Made by a program: the position numbers and the translations under genes
Part shown: in pieces, positions 8,799 to 20,211 of the stretch
Layout: every line of letters starts with the position of its first letter
How positions within the stretch are numbered: position 1 is the stretch's first letter
Origin: Neopestalotiopsis rosae
Lineage: Eukaryota; Ascomycota; Sordariomycetes; Amphisphaeriales; Sporocadaceae
Assembly (NCBI GenBank): GCA_023078685.1
Contig: JALGAS010000001.1
Span: 1,054,001-1,118,000, forward strand
DNA: 64,000 nt
Reading direction: 5' to 3'
Notes under the pieces: model-generated
What the model saw: only the letters and a program-made list of their open reading frames with translations
The model's database searches: none
Told to the model about the DNA's origin: nothing

Positions 8799-11700
8799 AT
8801 GGCATTGGTGAAAAACGATCAGATCAAGAGCTCCGAGCTCTTGATATCTTTGCCCACCTTTCGTCACTTATACATCTGGCCTTTCGCCATCATTTGGCCC
8901 ATTTTCTTCCGCTACTACCTCGACGCTGATCTCTACGACAAGCACATTGGCGGCCAAGAGTGGACTTTTGTCTGGTGCGGCACAATCATCACGGCGCAAT
9001 CCCTCGTCTGGCTGAGCACGCACTGGAGTGTCAATCTGAAGGCTTCCTTCACTGCAAGCAAGGCTAAGAGCATCGAGGATGCCGAACTCATCAAGGTCAT
9101 TCCGGTGGCAAATGCTGGCACCCCAGAGATTTGCAAGATTGAACGCGAAAACGTAGCAGGAAAGACCAATACTTCCTTTCTCTTCCAGAAGCGCCGCTTC
9201 CTATTCGACCCTGCCGCCCAAACCTTCAGTCCCCTCGCGTATGCCATCGACGCCGAACCCAAGCCAAAGCTCGACGAGTTCCAAAGATCAAAGGGAATTT
9301 CCAGCCAAGCAGAAGTCACGCGTCTCGAGCAATACTATGGCACCAACACCTTTGACATTCCGGTTCCCACATTTACGGAACTCTTCAAGGAGCATGCCGT
9401 GGCCCCGTTCTTCGTCTTCCAGATTTTCTGTGTCGGCTTGTGGATGCTCGATGAATATTGGTACTACTCGCTCTTCACCCTGTTCATGCTTGTTGCCTTT
9501 GAATCGACTGTTGTCTGGCAACGCCAGCGCACGCTCAACGAGTTCAGAGGCATGAGCATCAAGCCTTACAACATGTGGGTTTACCGCGCGGGACAGTGGA
9601 CTGAAGTTCTGAGCGACAAACTCCTGCCTGGCGACCTCGTCTCCGTGAGCCGCACCAAGGAGGACAGCGGCGTTGCTTGCGATATGTTGTTGGTTGAGGG
9701 AACTGCAATTGTCAACGAGGCCATGCTTTCTGGTGAGAGTACACCACTCTTGAAGGATTCCGTCCAACTGCGCCCGGCCGATGCCCCCCTCGACCCCGAA
9801 GGTCTCGACAAGAATGCTTTCCTTTGGGGTGGAACCAAGGTTCTCCAGATCACTCACGGAAACCCAGACGAGGAAAAGCCCAAGCTTGCGTCAGGAGTGC
9901 CTACACCACCTGACAATGGAGCAATGGCCATCGTCATGAAGACCGGTTTCGAGACCTCCCAAGGCAGTCTTGTACGCACGATGATCTACTCGACCGAGCG
10001 TGTCTCCGCCAACAACGCCGAAGCACTGTTCTTCATTCTGTTCCTGCTCATCTTCGCGATTGCCGCATCCTGGTACGTTTGGGATGAGGGTGTTCGCAAG
10101 GATCGCAAGCGATCCAAGCTGTTGCTGGACTGTTTCTTGATTGTCACCAGTGTTGTCCCTCCCGAGCTACCTATGGAATTGAGTTTGGCCGTCAACACTA
10201 GTCTTGCTGCCCTCGCCAAGCTAGCTATCTTCTGTACCGAGCCTTTCCGTATCCCCTTTGCTGGCCGCGTCGATGTCGCTTGTTTTGACAAGACCGGCAC
10301 GCTCACTGGCGAGGACCTGGTCGTGGAAGGTATCGCTGGACTTGGCCTCGGCCACAGTGGTACAGATACCCCTGTTGAGTCTGATGGCGCCCACAGCCAC
10401 ATGACCCTGGTCAAAGATGCTGGCATGGAGACTACACTTGTTCTGGCTACCGCGCACGCTCTTGTGAAGCTCGACGAAGGCGACATTGTCGGAGACCCCA
10501 TGGAGAAGGCCACACTATCCTCGCTTGGTTGGGTTCTTGGAAGGAATGATGTGTTGACTGCCAAGCCTACTGCTGCCGCAGCAGGTGGTGTTGCTGGTTC
10601 CGTACAAGTCAAGCGCCGCTTCCAGTTCTCGTCTGCTCTGAAGCGTCAGAGCTCCGTGGCCACCATCAACTCTATGGATGCCAAGACTGGTTACAAGATG
10701 AAGGGCACATTTGTTGGTGTCAAGGGTGCTCCCGAGACAATCATGCGCATGCTCACTGTCGTTCCCAAGGACTACGAGGAGACCTACAAGTACTTTACTC
10801 GCCGTGGTTCTCGTGTGCTCGCACTGGCTTACAAGCAGTTGACGACTGACAGCGAACTTGGATCCGGCAAGATCAACGACCTAAAGCGCGAGCAAGTCGA
10901 GGCCGATCTTACTTTTGCAGGATTCTTGGTCCTCCAGTGTCCTCTCAAGGATGATGCTAAGCAAGCTGTTCAGATGCTCAACGAAAGTAGTCACCGTGTG
11001 GTCATGATTACTGGAGACAACCCTCTGACTGCCGTGCATGTCGCCCGCGAGGTCGAGATCGTTGACAGAGATGTACTGATTCTGGATGCCCCCGAGCACA
11101 ATGAAGGTGGAGAGCAACTTGTCTGGAAGAGTGTAGACGACAGAGTCAGCATCAACGTCGATCCTTCGGCGCCCATTGACCCGGAAATCCTCAAGACCAA
11201 AGACATCTGTGTCACTGGCTACGCCCTGACCAAGCTGAAGGACAAGGACAACCACGCGGCTTTCCTATCTCTGCTCCGTTACACTTGGGTCTATGCTCGT
11301 GTTTCTCCAAAGCAGAAGGAAGATATTCTCATTGGCATGCGAGACCTCGGCTACTACACACTGATGGCTGGTGATGGTACCAACGATGTTGGCGCCTTGA
11401 AGCAAGCCCACATTGGTATTGCTCTTCTCAACGGAACACAAGATGACCTCACTCGAATTGCCGAGCACAGCCGTAATACGAAGATGAAGGAAATGTACCA
11501 GAAGCAAGTGGATCTCATGAAGCGCTTTAACCAACCGGCACCACCTGTTCCCGCCATGATCGCCCATCTTTATCCTGCTGGCCCGTCCAACCCTCATCTC
11601 CAAAAGGCCATCGAGCGTGAAGCTCAAAGGAAGAAGATCACCCCTGAGGAGTATATCAAGCAACATGGCATTGACATGACGGCGAACGTTACCACGCCAG

Positions 11701-12844
11701 CAACTCAGCAAATCACCACCACCGACCCTCGCCTGGCTAAACAGCAAGCCGCCCAACAAAAGGCTGCCGGCTTTGCCGACAAGCTAACCAGTGGTATGAT
11801 GGACATGGAAATGGACGATGAACCTCCCACTCTGAAGCTTGGTGACGCTTCCGTTGCAGCACCATTCACGAGCAAACTCCGCAATGTCATGGCCGTGCCC
11901 AACATCATTCGTCAGGGTCGTTGCACTTTGGTTGCTACAATCCAGATGTACAAGATTCTCGCATTGAACTGCCTGATCAGCGCATACAGTCTGTCCGTGC
12001 TTTACCTTGAGGGTATCAAGTTTGGCGATGGTCAGTACACTATTAGCGGTATGCTGATGTCGGTGTGCTTCCTCTCCATCTCTCGTGCCCGTGTGGTCGA
12101 AGGCCTATCCAAGGAGCGTCCTCAGCCCAACATCTTCAACTTCTACATCATTGGCTCCATCCTCGGTCAATTCGCCATCCACATTGTCACGCTCATCTAC
12201 GTTGCCCGATACTGTGAGAAGCTTGATCCGTAAGTCTATTTTCATTCATTCTACATGCAGACTTTGTTACTAACTCTTATAGGCGTGGCGAACTTGATGT
12301 CGATCTCGAGGCAGAGTTCAGCCCATCGCTTCTCAACACTGCTGTTTACCTGTTGCAGCTTATTCAGCAGATCTCTACTTTCGCAGTCAACTACCAAGGC
12401 CGTCCCTTCCGTGAGTCCATCTCGGAGAACAAGGGCATGTTCTGGGGCATTATTGGTGTCACCGCTATTGCATTCTCCTGTTCGACCAAGTTCATTCCTG
12501 AGTTGAACGAGAAGATGATGCTTGTCGACTTTTCCAATGAGTTCAGCACGACCTTGACAACTGTCATGGTTCTCGACTTTGTTGGATGCTACTCAATCGA
12601 GGTCGTCTTGAAGTATTTGTTCAGCGATTTCCACCCGAGAGACATTGCTATTCGCAGAAAGGACCAAGACGAGCGCGAAAAGGCGCGCAAGGCTATTGAG
12701 CAGGCTGCCAAGGCCGAAGAAGATGAAAAAGCACGTCTGGCCAAGGTTGAGGAGTTTGAGAAGAAGGTGGAGGAGAGAAGGCGAAAGATTCAGGAGTGGA
12801 GTCAGGGACGTCAGCAGCAGCAACCCGCTGCCGCTCTTCGCTGA
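8799..12844 (+). CDS. spf1: P5A-type ATPase, ER transmembrane-helix dislocase Spf1
   Basis: Exons 8799-12229 and 12283-12844, 1330 residues, close to yeast Spf1 (about 1215) plus a longer tail. The P-type landmarks are in order: actuator loop with SGEST, the P5A-type intramembrane motif PPELPM, phosphorylated Asp497 in CFDKTGTLTGEDLVVEG, KGAPE nucleotide site, MITGDNPLTA and MAGDGTNDVGALKQA. The N-terminal region has the extra paired hydrophobic segments of P5 ATPases (residues about 24-80). Spf1/ATP13A1 sits in the ER membrane and extracts mis-inserted mitochondrial tail-anchored and signal-anchor helices; older work linked it to Mn2+/Ca2+ homeostasis. The last 75 residues (about 1255-1330) are a charged Lys/Glu/Arg coiled coil ending in poly-Gln, cytosolic. 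The single 53-nt intron has a clear TACTAAC-like branch site. Confidence 0.97.
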
Positions 12845-13662
12845 GTGTAAACACCAAGGTGATGAATTGCATAGACGACTAGAAAGGAGCATAGAGGGAT
12901 CCATGATCGCCAGCTCCAAATGAACATTGTACCAATAGTCATAATTGCCCTTTTTCGGGAATGGACCAACGTCCAATGTCGCATTGGGTTGCTCTCGACG
13001 TCCAAGAGGCGGCGACGCAAACTGATGGATATGAACATCGATCGTTCAAAAGACGAGCTTTTATGGAAGCCGTGAAATGCCAATGAGTTTCATTATTCGG
13101 AATTGCATTTTATGAGACTGTAGAAAACATATGCTATATACAACCAGGCAACTAGGTAATCCGTAATATTTCTCGTATCAAGCAGAACCATGCCATCCAC
13201 ATTCCATCTCATGGAGAGCTTTCAAATCGGCTCAACTTCGGGTGATGCAAGCGACTGGCGCCGCATCTGACTCATAAGCCCAAGGCTATTTCTCGAGAAC
13301 ACGTTGCGAATTGCTGAAAATGAAGGAAACATTACAAATGCAATAAAATTAATTCTCGTATACAGACTGCGTAGACAGTTCTATTCTCCTACTAGATAAT
13401 CACGAATTGGCGGGACTTTATAAAGTAGAGGACGGTTGCCCCTCGGTTCGACAACCAGAATTTAGGCTAGGTTGATACATACATACACCCTTTGGCAGTG
13501 CAAGAACCCCTTTACTACAGTGAACAACTTCCAGCTCCGGGTCTTGCTCAAGCCGCCGCCCAGGAGATAATTCAAGCTGGTATTCAACGCTCGTATTGCT
13601 CTATTGACGATTGTATAATTGACTTTTTTTTCTTAAACCTTTTTCTTTTACCATTTGACAGT
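12845..13662. other. Intergenic between spf1 and the CofD-like gene
   Basis: About 820 bp. CTTTATAAAG at 13416-13425 is a self-complementary TATA-like element 240 bp before the next ATG. A pyrimidine-rich tract (13620-13660) directly precedes the start codon and could also be a 3' splice region of a leader intron. No coding sequence recognised. Confidence 0.5.
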
Positions 13663-15207
13663 ATGATGGATGCGCCACGGCCAAAAGGCATCGTCGTCTT
13701 CGGTGGTGGAACCGCTACCAATAGCCTCGTTGATGTATTGAACGACCTGCGCCAAAGTCGAGGGGGTTCGCTGAGTTATATCATTCCAATCAGCGACAAT
13801 GGCGGAAGCTCGTCTGAGCTGATTCGCGTATTTGGAGGGCCTGGTTTGTCAATATTCCGCGCCGTCAAATACTGGGAGTACAAGCTGACCCGCCAATCAA
13901 GGCATCGGTGATGTCCGATCTCGTCTGGTCCGACTGATCCCCAAGTCGGACTCGAATGATGATCTTGCAGCGACCAAGGCGCTATTCAATCACCGTCTGT
14001 CCTCGAAGCCAGAAGCTGCCCGGCATGAGTGGTTGGATATTGTGGAGGGCAGGCACCCTCTGTGGGCGCAAATCTCCAGCGATAAGCGCGAGCTCATTCG
14101 AAGCATCTTCAACATGGTCAATATGGAGATTGTAAAAAGAGCCAGGCCGAGCTCGACGTTTCATTTCGGGAGGGCCGCAGTAGGTAACATGTTTTTGACG
14201 GGGTAAGCATTCCAAGGGTACTGTAGAAATGAGTTTGGGACTCATCGATTATTACTAGAGCACGCATATTCACTGGCTCTCTCGAGTCGTCTATATATCT
14301 GCTTTCCCAGATATGTTCTATACCTCCTTCCACTTCAGTCCTTCCCGCCATCAATAGCAATTTCTCCCATCACATTTCTGCCGGGCTTGCAGACGGCACC
14401 GTCATAACCGGACAAAACGCCATCTCGCACCCCAGCGAACCCACATCGCTCCCCGACGTCAACGGCAGGGCGGCGGCGGCGGCGGCGGCGGACGGCGCCG
14501 CCCTCGACTCGACCGGCGTGTCGTCGTCGGCCGAGGACACGGACGCGCACGACCTGATCGAGGACGCCAACCTCCCCGGCAGCCTCCCCACGCTGCGCAA
14601 GCAGTACATAGAATTTTCAAAGTCGAGCGAGGACAACGACGACCTGCCCAGCCGCATCGAGCGCGTCTGGTACATCAACCCGTACGGCCACGAGATCCGC
14701 CCGCGCGCCAACCCGCGCGTCGTCGAGGCCCTCGCCCACGCCAACGCCGTCATCTACAGCATCGGCTCCCTGTACACGTCCATTGTGCCCAGCCTGGTCC
14801 TGCGCGGCGTCGGCCACGCCATTGCCCACGCCGGCGTGCGCCACAAGATCCTCATCCTCAACTCGAGCAACGACCGCGAGACGGGGCCGAGCGCTACCCC
14901 TTTCACCGCCGTTGACTTTGTTAAGGCTATCGCGCGCGCCGCGGCCGAGAGCCAGGGCGAGTTTGACGGGTTTGGTCGGCACAACGAGGTGCGGCGCTAC
15001 GTCACCCATCTGGTGCACATGGAAGGCGAGGGCGCACCGGCTGTCCAGAAGGACGCTCTCGCGAGTTTGGGAGTCGACTGCATCCGAGTCTACGGTCGTC
15101 GGGTCGATGGAGTGCTGAGGTACGACGAGCAGGGCCTGAAGACTGCCCTCGAGGCCGTCTTGGGCAGAACAGAAAGGGGCAGAAGTCGGAGAAACACAAA
15201 ACAGTAG
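13663..15207 (+). CDS. CofD / YvcK-like (UPF0052) nucleotide-binding protein
   Basis: Exons 13663-13843, 13902-14202, 14259-15207, 476 residues. Start: first in-frame ATG, doubled (Met-Met), after a pyrimidine tract. The motifs are those of the CofD/YvcK family: GIVVFGGGTATN (residues about 9-20), PISDNGGSSSELIRVFGGPGIGDVRSR across intron 1, FGRAAVGNMFLTGAR across intron 2, VWYINPYGHEIRPRANPRV, SIGSLYTSIVPSLVLRGVGHAI and LNSSNDRET. Bacterial relatives transfer phospholactyl groups to F420 precursors (CofD) or bind UDP-sugars in wall metabolism (YvcK); the fungal homologues have no established role. Residues about 240-290 are a low-complexity insertion with seven consecutive GCG (Ala) codons and a Ser/Asp-rich run, likely a disordered loop. 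The exon 3 GC content is much higher than that of the flanks. Confidence 0.9.
14470..14490 (+). repeat. (GCG)7 trinucleotide repeat, poly-Ala in the CofD-like protein
   Basis: Seven GCG codons encode Ala-7 within the low-complexity insertion of the CofD-like protein. Confidence 0.9.
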
Positions 15208-15579
15208 ATGATCAGAATCATTCGCAGGATCTTTCTCTGCACTTGGTTAGCGCTTCATAAACTATTGATATACATACAAGCGCGTGAATCTTCCAAAAGA
15301 ACAAAAGTCTGCAATGAATGCAATACCTGAAGCAGCTAAGAAAACAATGTCTAGGCCCAATGAACACAATCAGAAGTTCTATTCGTTCCGAAATGTGTAG
15401 ACGATACGAACTCTTGTAGACATCCTTTGTCGCCTGCATGAGCGATCAGTCTTTTGCATCTTCTGATTTATTAAGTGATAGCCCATCCGATACAACTCTT
15501 CCCCGTCACAGCATACAAAGCATTTGTACCGGTCTCATTGTCTAACAAATCGATTCTCTTGTTGGCCGAGAGGCCAGAA
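15208..15579. other. Intergenic between convergent genes
   Basis: 370 bp shared by the 3' ends of the CofD-like gene and the CVNH gene. Nothing further seen. Confidence 0.6.
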
Positions 15580-16282
15580 TTAGGCTCTACGCCGGAGGAA
15601 TGGTGGAGTATGAGAGGGATCGTGACAGCCGGTATAGTAGCCCTGGGCCTCAAAGCATCGCAGGAAACCATTCTGATCGACCCAGATGGCATCATCTAAA
15701 AACCTCCATCGTTAGTCCGCTTGCAGCCAACCAAAGAGACCAAACTCCAGGAAAGAGAATAGTTCTATAGAGAGAGAACATACCAAGAGCGACCTCGGCC
15801 GTTTGTTCTTGTCCTCCGTGGCCCTTGCAGTTGCAAGACATGACCGTGTTATTTGGCACAAAGTTCTCCTCGAGGAATATGCAGCCCGAACACGTCTCAA
15901 ATGCGGAGCCATTGACGCGTGCTGAAATGGCACCAAAGTCGTTGACGAAGCAGCTAGATGTGAAAGAAATAATCCTTTAGCGCCAATTCCCAGCTGCGTC
16001 AAGACCGGACATAGAGATTAAGAGTTGATCGGAATGATTATATATGACGTACGCATTGAGATCCAGGCCCGAGCACGTGGGAAAGGGTTGGGCCAAGCCG
16101 TCATTTGGACAGGTGGCCCAGAGCTCGACGCTGTTGGGAGAAGGCCGCAGCCATGCCTGATCGCACGCTGCCCGTGTCCACGGCGTGTGCGAGTCGTCGC
16201 GCGGGCGGAAGATGTGTGGTTTGGCGCGGGTGGTGGCAAGGATTGCAGGAGCAAAAGCAAGGTGCCAGGAAGAAGCCTTCAT
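15580..16282 (-). CDS. Secreted CVNH (cyanovirin-N homology) lectin-like protein
   Basis: Minus-strand exons 16282-16053, 15953-15784, 15695-15580: 516 nt, 171 residues. Residues 1-20 form a signal-like leader (MKASSWHLAFAPAILATTRA). The body shows the two-fold CVNH pattern: NSVELWATCPNDG...CSGLDLNACFVNDFGAI, then ETCSGCIFLEEN..MSCNCKGHGG..EVALDDAIWVDQNGFLRC. In each half a strand with Leu-x-x-x-Cys is followed by a hydrophobic L/ALDL-N/D turn. CVNH domains bind mannose-type glycans, and in fungi many are of unknown role. Ten cysteines (40, 58, 70, 78, 98, 101, 117, 119, 147, 157) point to an extracellular, disulfide-rich product. Both introns have good borders (GTACGT..CTAG, GTATGT..TTAG). 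The family call rests on pattern recognition, not on alignment; the sequence is divergent. Confidence 0.75.
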
Positions 16283-16689
16283 GTTGAAAGGACTGTAGAA
16301 ACTCTAGTAGATCGGGCAAGGGTGCAGGTTTGTGCGGAGGATGAGTTCTTCAGATGAAATTTGTTGAGTTGTTCCTCATAATCGGAGTCAGCATGCAACT
16401 GCTTGGCCAGGTAATGCCACGCTCAGGGGATGGAAACAACCGCCCGCGGGCTCGAGCTTCCATATCTATGTCAAAGACGATCGAACTTCCTTAGTGATAC
16501 TTGGTAATATAACAGGATTTAGTACACAATATCCAGCTGTCATGATGAGGGTACTTCTCTGTTAACCGGCCAGGATACATTGCTCGTCATCCCATACGTG
16601 AATGACGACTCCATCAGCTGCAACTCTCTCCAAACATTTTTGAGGTTCTGAATATATAGTTGCTTACAACGTCTTTGTGTCTAGGACGC
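16283..16689. other. Intergenic upstream of the CVNH gene
   Basis: About 400 bp of presumed promoter for the minus-strand lectin gene. No recognisable gene or motif. Confidence 0.5.
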
Positions 16690-17340
16690 AGAATTGCTGC
16701 TGGAACTAGCGGCTCACCTGGGAAAGATCGCTGAGCAGCATCAACAACCGCGCCAGCGCCAGAAGTCCCACGTCGCCCGAAGCCGCGAGCCTTGCCGACC
16801 TTTGCCCCTTCCCAGGCTGCAATATTTGAAAATATTTATTCGTTTTTTTTTTTTTTTTTCGTATTTTAAATACGTAAATATGAATATAAATATAAAATTT
16901 TTTGATTTTCATCCAAAGAAAAATTTGAAAAAAGATAATTGATAACTTAATTTTAGAAAAATTATAAGAATGATTCGCGGTAATAAGAAAAGCAGAAATG
17001 GGAGCACCAAACACTCTACCACTGAATTCCTCCAAGACCATCGGCTGCAAGGGGTGCACCCCAATCTGACTGGTCCTGGCCATCAGTAGACTGGGCCTCA
17101 GCTCCAATGTCGAGGTTCACAACCCGCTTATATGTGCGGGAGTAAGTAAGGAATTTGAAAAGGTCTTTTTCCACATGACCTCGCCGTCATCTCCCTTGAT
17201 TTCCTCGGATTTGGCGAGCAGCTTTGCCTGTTCTGGCGATATAATAAAAACTGATTATAAATATTTACTTGCTGCTCAACATTCAATCCAGCCAAGGGCA
17301 GCTCAATCGTCGTCCTCTTGTATACGCATCATGTCCTTCC
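16690..17340 (-). pseudogene. Possible decayed gene fragment interrupted by an AT-rich insert
   Basis: On the minus strand several stop-limited stretches look protein-coding but sit in different frames. One (about 17340-17255) reads KIAPEAMRHLWDRDRLCRKD and ends in acidic residues. After a possible short intron (GTAAATA...CGCCAG), the next reads AKSEEIKGDDGEVMWKK. A third, frame-shifted, reads FLTYSRTYKRVVNLDIGAEA and on to a stop at about 17005. Downstream is an AT-rich block (16820-16980), then GC-rich sequence again (16690-16818). I cannot name the family. A decayed gene with frameshifts is the simplest reading; an undetected multi-intron gene is the alternative. Low confidence. Confidence 0.3.
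16826..16976. repeat. AT-rich low-complexity block
   Basis: About 150 bp almost devoid of G and C. It includes a run of 17 T (about 16842-16859) and ATATAAATATAAA-type sequence, bounded sharply by GC-rich DNA on both sides. It could be an organellar-type insertion or simple-sequence expansion. Confidence 0.7.
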
Positions 17341-17462
17341 GGCAAAGGCGATCTCGATCCCAGAGATGACGCATCGCCTCTGGAGCAATCTTCAATAAAC
17401 CTCAGTTACAGTATAACTGTGAAGCCACGAAAGCATGTTAACTGATATGATCTACACCTTCT

Positions 17463-18639
17463 CTAAGTCTCCCCAAGTAGCATCTCAATCTCCCTTGACC
17501 TAGATGAGCAGCAAGCAAGTGAACACGAGCTATCTCGGTTCGTGGAAACGTCGGAAGAAGCGTCCTTGTGATTAACACCAGAGGGATCCTCGGAAACCTC
17601 TGGAACTTCTTCGGGATCGAAGGATGCAACGAATTTCCCAAGTTTCGATGGCCGAAAGGGCTTTTCGTTGTAATTTGTTGGACAAGGAGAACTCCGATGC
17701 AGATGCAGCTGCATACGCTGTAGATATCTCTTCTTTCCTTTTGGCAGATTTCTCTCTTTCAGAGAATATCCCCCGCAGTCTTTGTGACCCTGCGACTTTC
17801 GAAGCTGAAATACCTCTCCTTCTAATTTATTGCTGCAAATCCGATGGAGTTTCTTGATGCAGCTATTCAGCGCAGTGATTAGGGGCTCTGCCCCAAATTT
17901 GATCTGCCCCGTGGACTGTGCAAACATTTTGTGCAAGACGTGTTGTAAGCAGCGGAAGCATACCGTGCTTTCATATCGGGTATCAAACTTTGCGGAGGCA
18001 TCCCGGCAATGGCTGTTCAATGAGCGCAGGGCGCGAATCAAGGCGGGTAGAAACAGCCGCTCCTGAGGTGACCAGGTCGCACCAGATTGGGGGTTCTCTA
18101 GCTCGGAGACACTCAACTGTTCCGTAGACAAGTGTCAGTAATGCGACTTCACTCTTCCAGTGACCTGGGAGCCAGATCAGGGGTGAAAAGAAAGGGGGCA
18201 TTAGGAGGAGTTGGGGGTGGGAGTTGCGTTCAAGTTGCACGGGCTAAGGGACGGAAGATCAACCACTCACTTTGAAGCAGCAATGTAATGAAGAAATCAT
18301 GCCTTCGTGTGTATCAAACTTCCAAAGGTAATGGAAAACGGCGGTCATCATGCTCCGGAAAATTTGTTCAAGGTCCTTGGCGATACCGTCTCGATAACGA
18401 CAATAAAAAAGGAAAACCCCCTTTTCGTCAACATCTAACATCTCACAATGAGATTCGATGACTTCATGTGACATTTGGCCGGCGTGGAGGCGGATATCTT
18501 CAGCGGCCTTTTCAAATTTGGGTGACTCTGAATGCACCACCGTTTTCATTTCTCTTACAGATACCTCGATTGCGTCGTGACAGTGCTCGTCGTGACAGTG
18601 CTTATAATAAAAGCACGGACTGGGCCCGAAGTGAGACAT
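17463..18639 (-). CDS. Unrecognised protein, 340 residues, 2 exons
   Basis: Minus-strand exons 18639-18271 and 18116-17463. The ATG at 18637-18639 starts a Cys/His-rich N-terminus (CFYYKHCHDEHCHD, residues 9-22) and an alpha-helical first half. A 154-nt intron (GTGAGT...AACAG) keeps the frame. The second exon is helical to about residue 215 (FRCLQHVLHKMF, LNSCIKKLHRI), then basic and Ser-rich to the end. No signal peptide or membrane segment. The CxxxxxC/CHDxHCHD cluster could bind a metal, but no zinc-finger class fits. Not recognised; probably lineage-specific. It is next to a relic-like stretch and long gene-poor DNA, which suggests an accessory region. The chance that the model is wrong is material, but two long matching frames joined by consensus splice sites support a gene. 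Confidence 0.5.
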
Positions 18640-20211
18640 GGCGATTAAATTGATAGAGAAGGGTATTATATATGCAGAGAAGTCTGAATTTGTGAATTTA
18701 AAAGAAAAGTAATGAAGGAGGATTATTCTATACCAATAGAAGAAGAATAGTTTAGGAGGAATGGAAGAGGAATCCGCCTCTCAAAAAGAAGGACGGAGAA
18801 ACACATTGGAGAAAATGGCAGGACTGATTGCAGAGGGGGGGAGGCAGAGAGGTAAGATGGATATGGACTCTCTCTTAAATTCAAATAAATGGTGCATGAA
18901 ACGTGCATCTCTGCAGATGGCCGTGATTCCTATATCTCAGATTGGGAGTTAATTCTATTTCATTTCTTTGTACTGAGTTATCTCATACGTTGTGCTTGAT
19001 TCGTGTAGAATCAGTAGAATCAGATTCCTCAAAGTACGAAATCATCACCCGGGGCCTGAATTTCAGCAATGAGAGCAGGGCTAGTTGAGAAACTTCATCT
19101 CTTTTGTTGAAAATTGGCACCTAAATGATGCGGATCATGTTTGAACACCTAGAAAGAGCAAACTGTAATCCACACGCAGTAGACAAGAGCGATACACTCA
19201 ATGAACTCACAGTTCGAATGCCCCTTCCCAGTATCAAGGCGCTTTGGGACACCGCAGAAACCTAGAACAACTCGGATTTGTCTAGCTTTTTGCCCCTTGA
19301 AGCCGATAGGGAAAATCTGTCCTCACCACCAGGCCCAAGAACACACAAGTGGTCTCGTCGCTCGCGAGTGTTCCGTAGCCTAATTCCTCAAGATTCAATA
19401 TCATCGTCAGACCGAGAGTTAGTCAGCTGCACCTTGATAGACTTCTCATCTGCTCACCCAGCTCCACTGCCCGAAAAGGGAGGCACCGGCATGATCCTTC
19501 CTTTCTTAATCGCCAAGAAAAACTTTAAGCACATTTTGATGGCTAATAGCGTTTACCCCTAGCCGATGACAGTCATGCAGAACGTGCGCACACTTTTCCT
19601 TCCCGAGGCGTGCAGTACCGACCGATGGGGAATTTCGGGCTGGTAGAGAAGTTATTTCCGACTGCAAGGCATGTTCAAACCCTCTATAAAGATGCGCTAG
19701 TGTACGATACCTCTCTGGCCGTTACCTTGCGCTGACCGAGTTACGCTCAGTGTCTATCTATGTACCTAGATGAGTCTTGCTTACGTAACGACTCTTCCTG
19801 GTATCTCCGTTAAGGCTTTGGTTAGCAGGAAAACACTTCACGGCAATATGCCACTCACGATTGATGTCGCGGGTACTATGCATTCCACGTTCCTAGAGCC
19901 GCCGCCGTACAGAGGATAGCAGCCTGCCAGAGACCCATGAGAACCAATCGACGAGGGATCTTCATTATTGGATGGCTTGTTACGCACGCCTGATCAATGC
20001 CCCGGGAAATATACGTCATGTTAATTTCACACCAGCGAAAAATTAAGAGCTCGAGACTTCTTCGTAGTCATAAATTTGGTGCGGAATCTTTGTGATTCTA
20101 TTCCTGGCCGTCAACGACGGTGGGTCACTGGGGTATGTACCTATATGGTTGGGTATTTCATCATGATTCTTTCATCCTAGAACAACTTGTCAAGATCTGT
20201 TCTCTTCTGCC
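18640..20211. other. Intergenic, 1.6 kb
   Basis: No convincing gene on either strand. The part near 18640 is the promoter of the minus-strand gene, and a TATA-like CTATAAAG occurs at about 19683. The short open frames have no recognisable content. Confidence 0.55.

Noticed and set aside
13492..13662. Possible N-terminal extension of the CofD-like protein
   Set aside because: It would need a non-ATG start and adds a hydrophobic run encoded by the pyrimidine tract just before the doubled ATG. The conserved family sequence begins after 13663.
18735..18955. Small plus-strand frame rich in Glu/Lys
   Set aside because: It lies in the presumed promoter of the minus-strand gene and its composition is that of purine-rich DNA; no further support.
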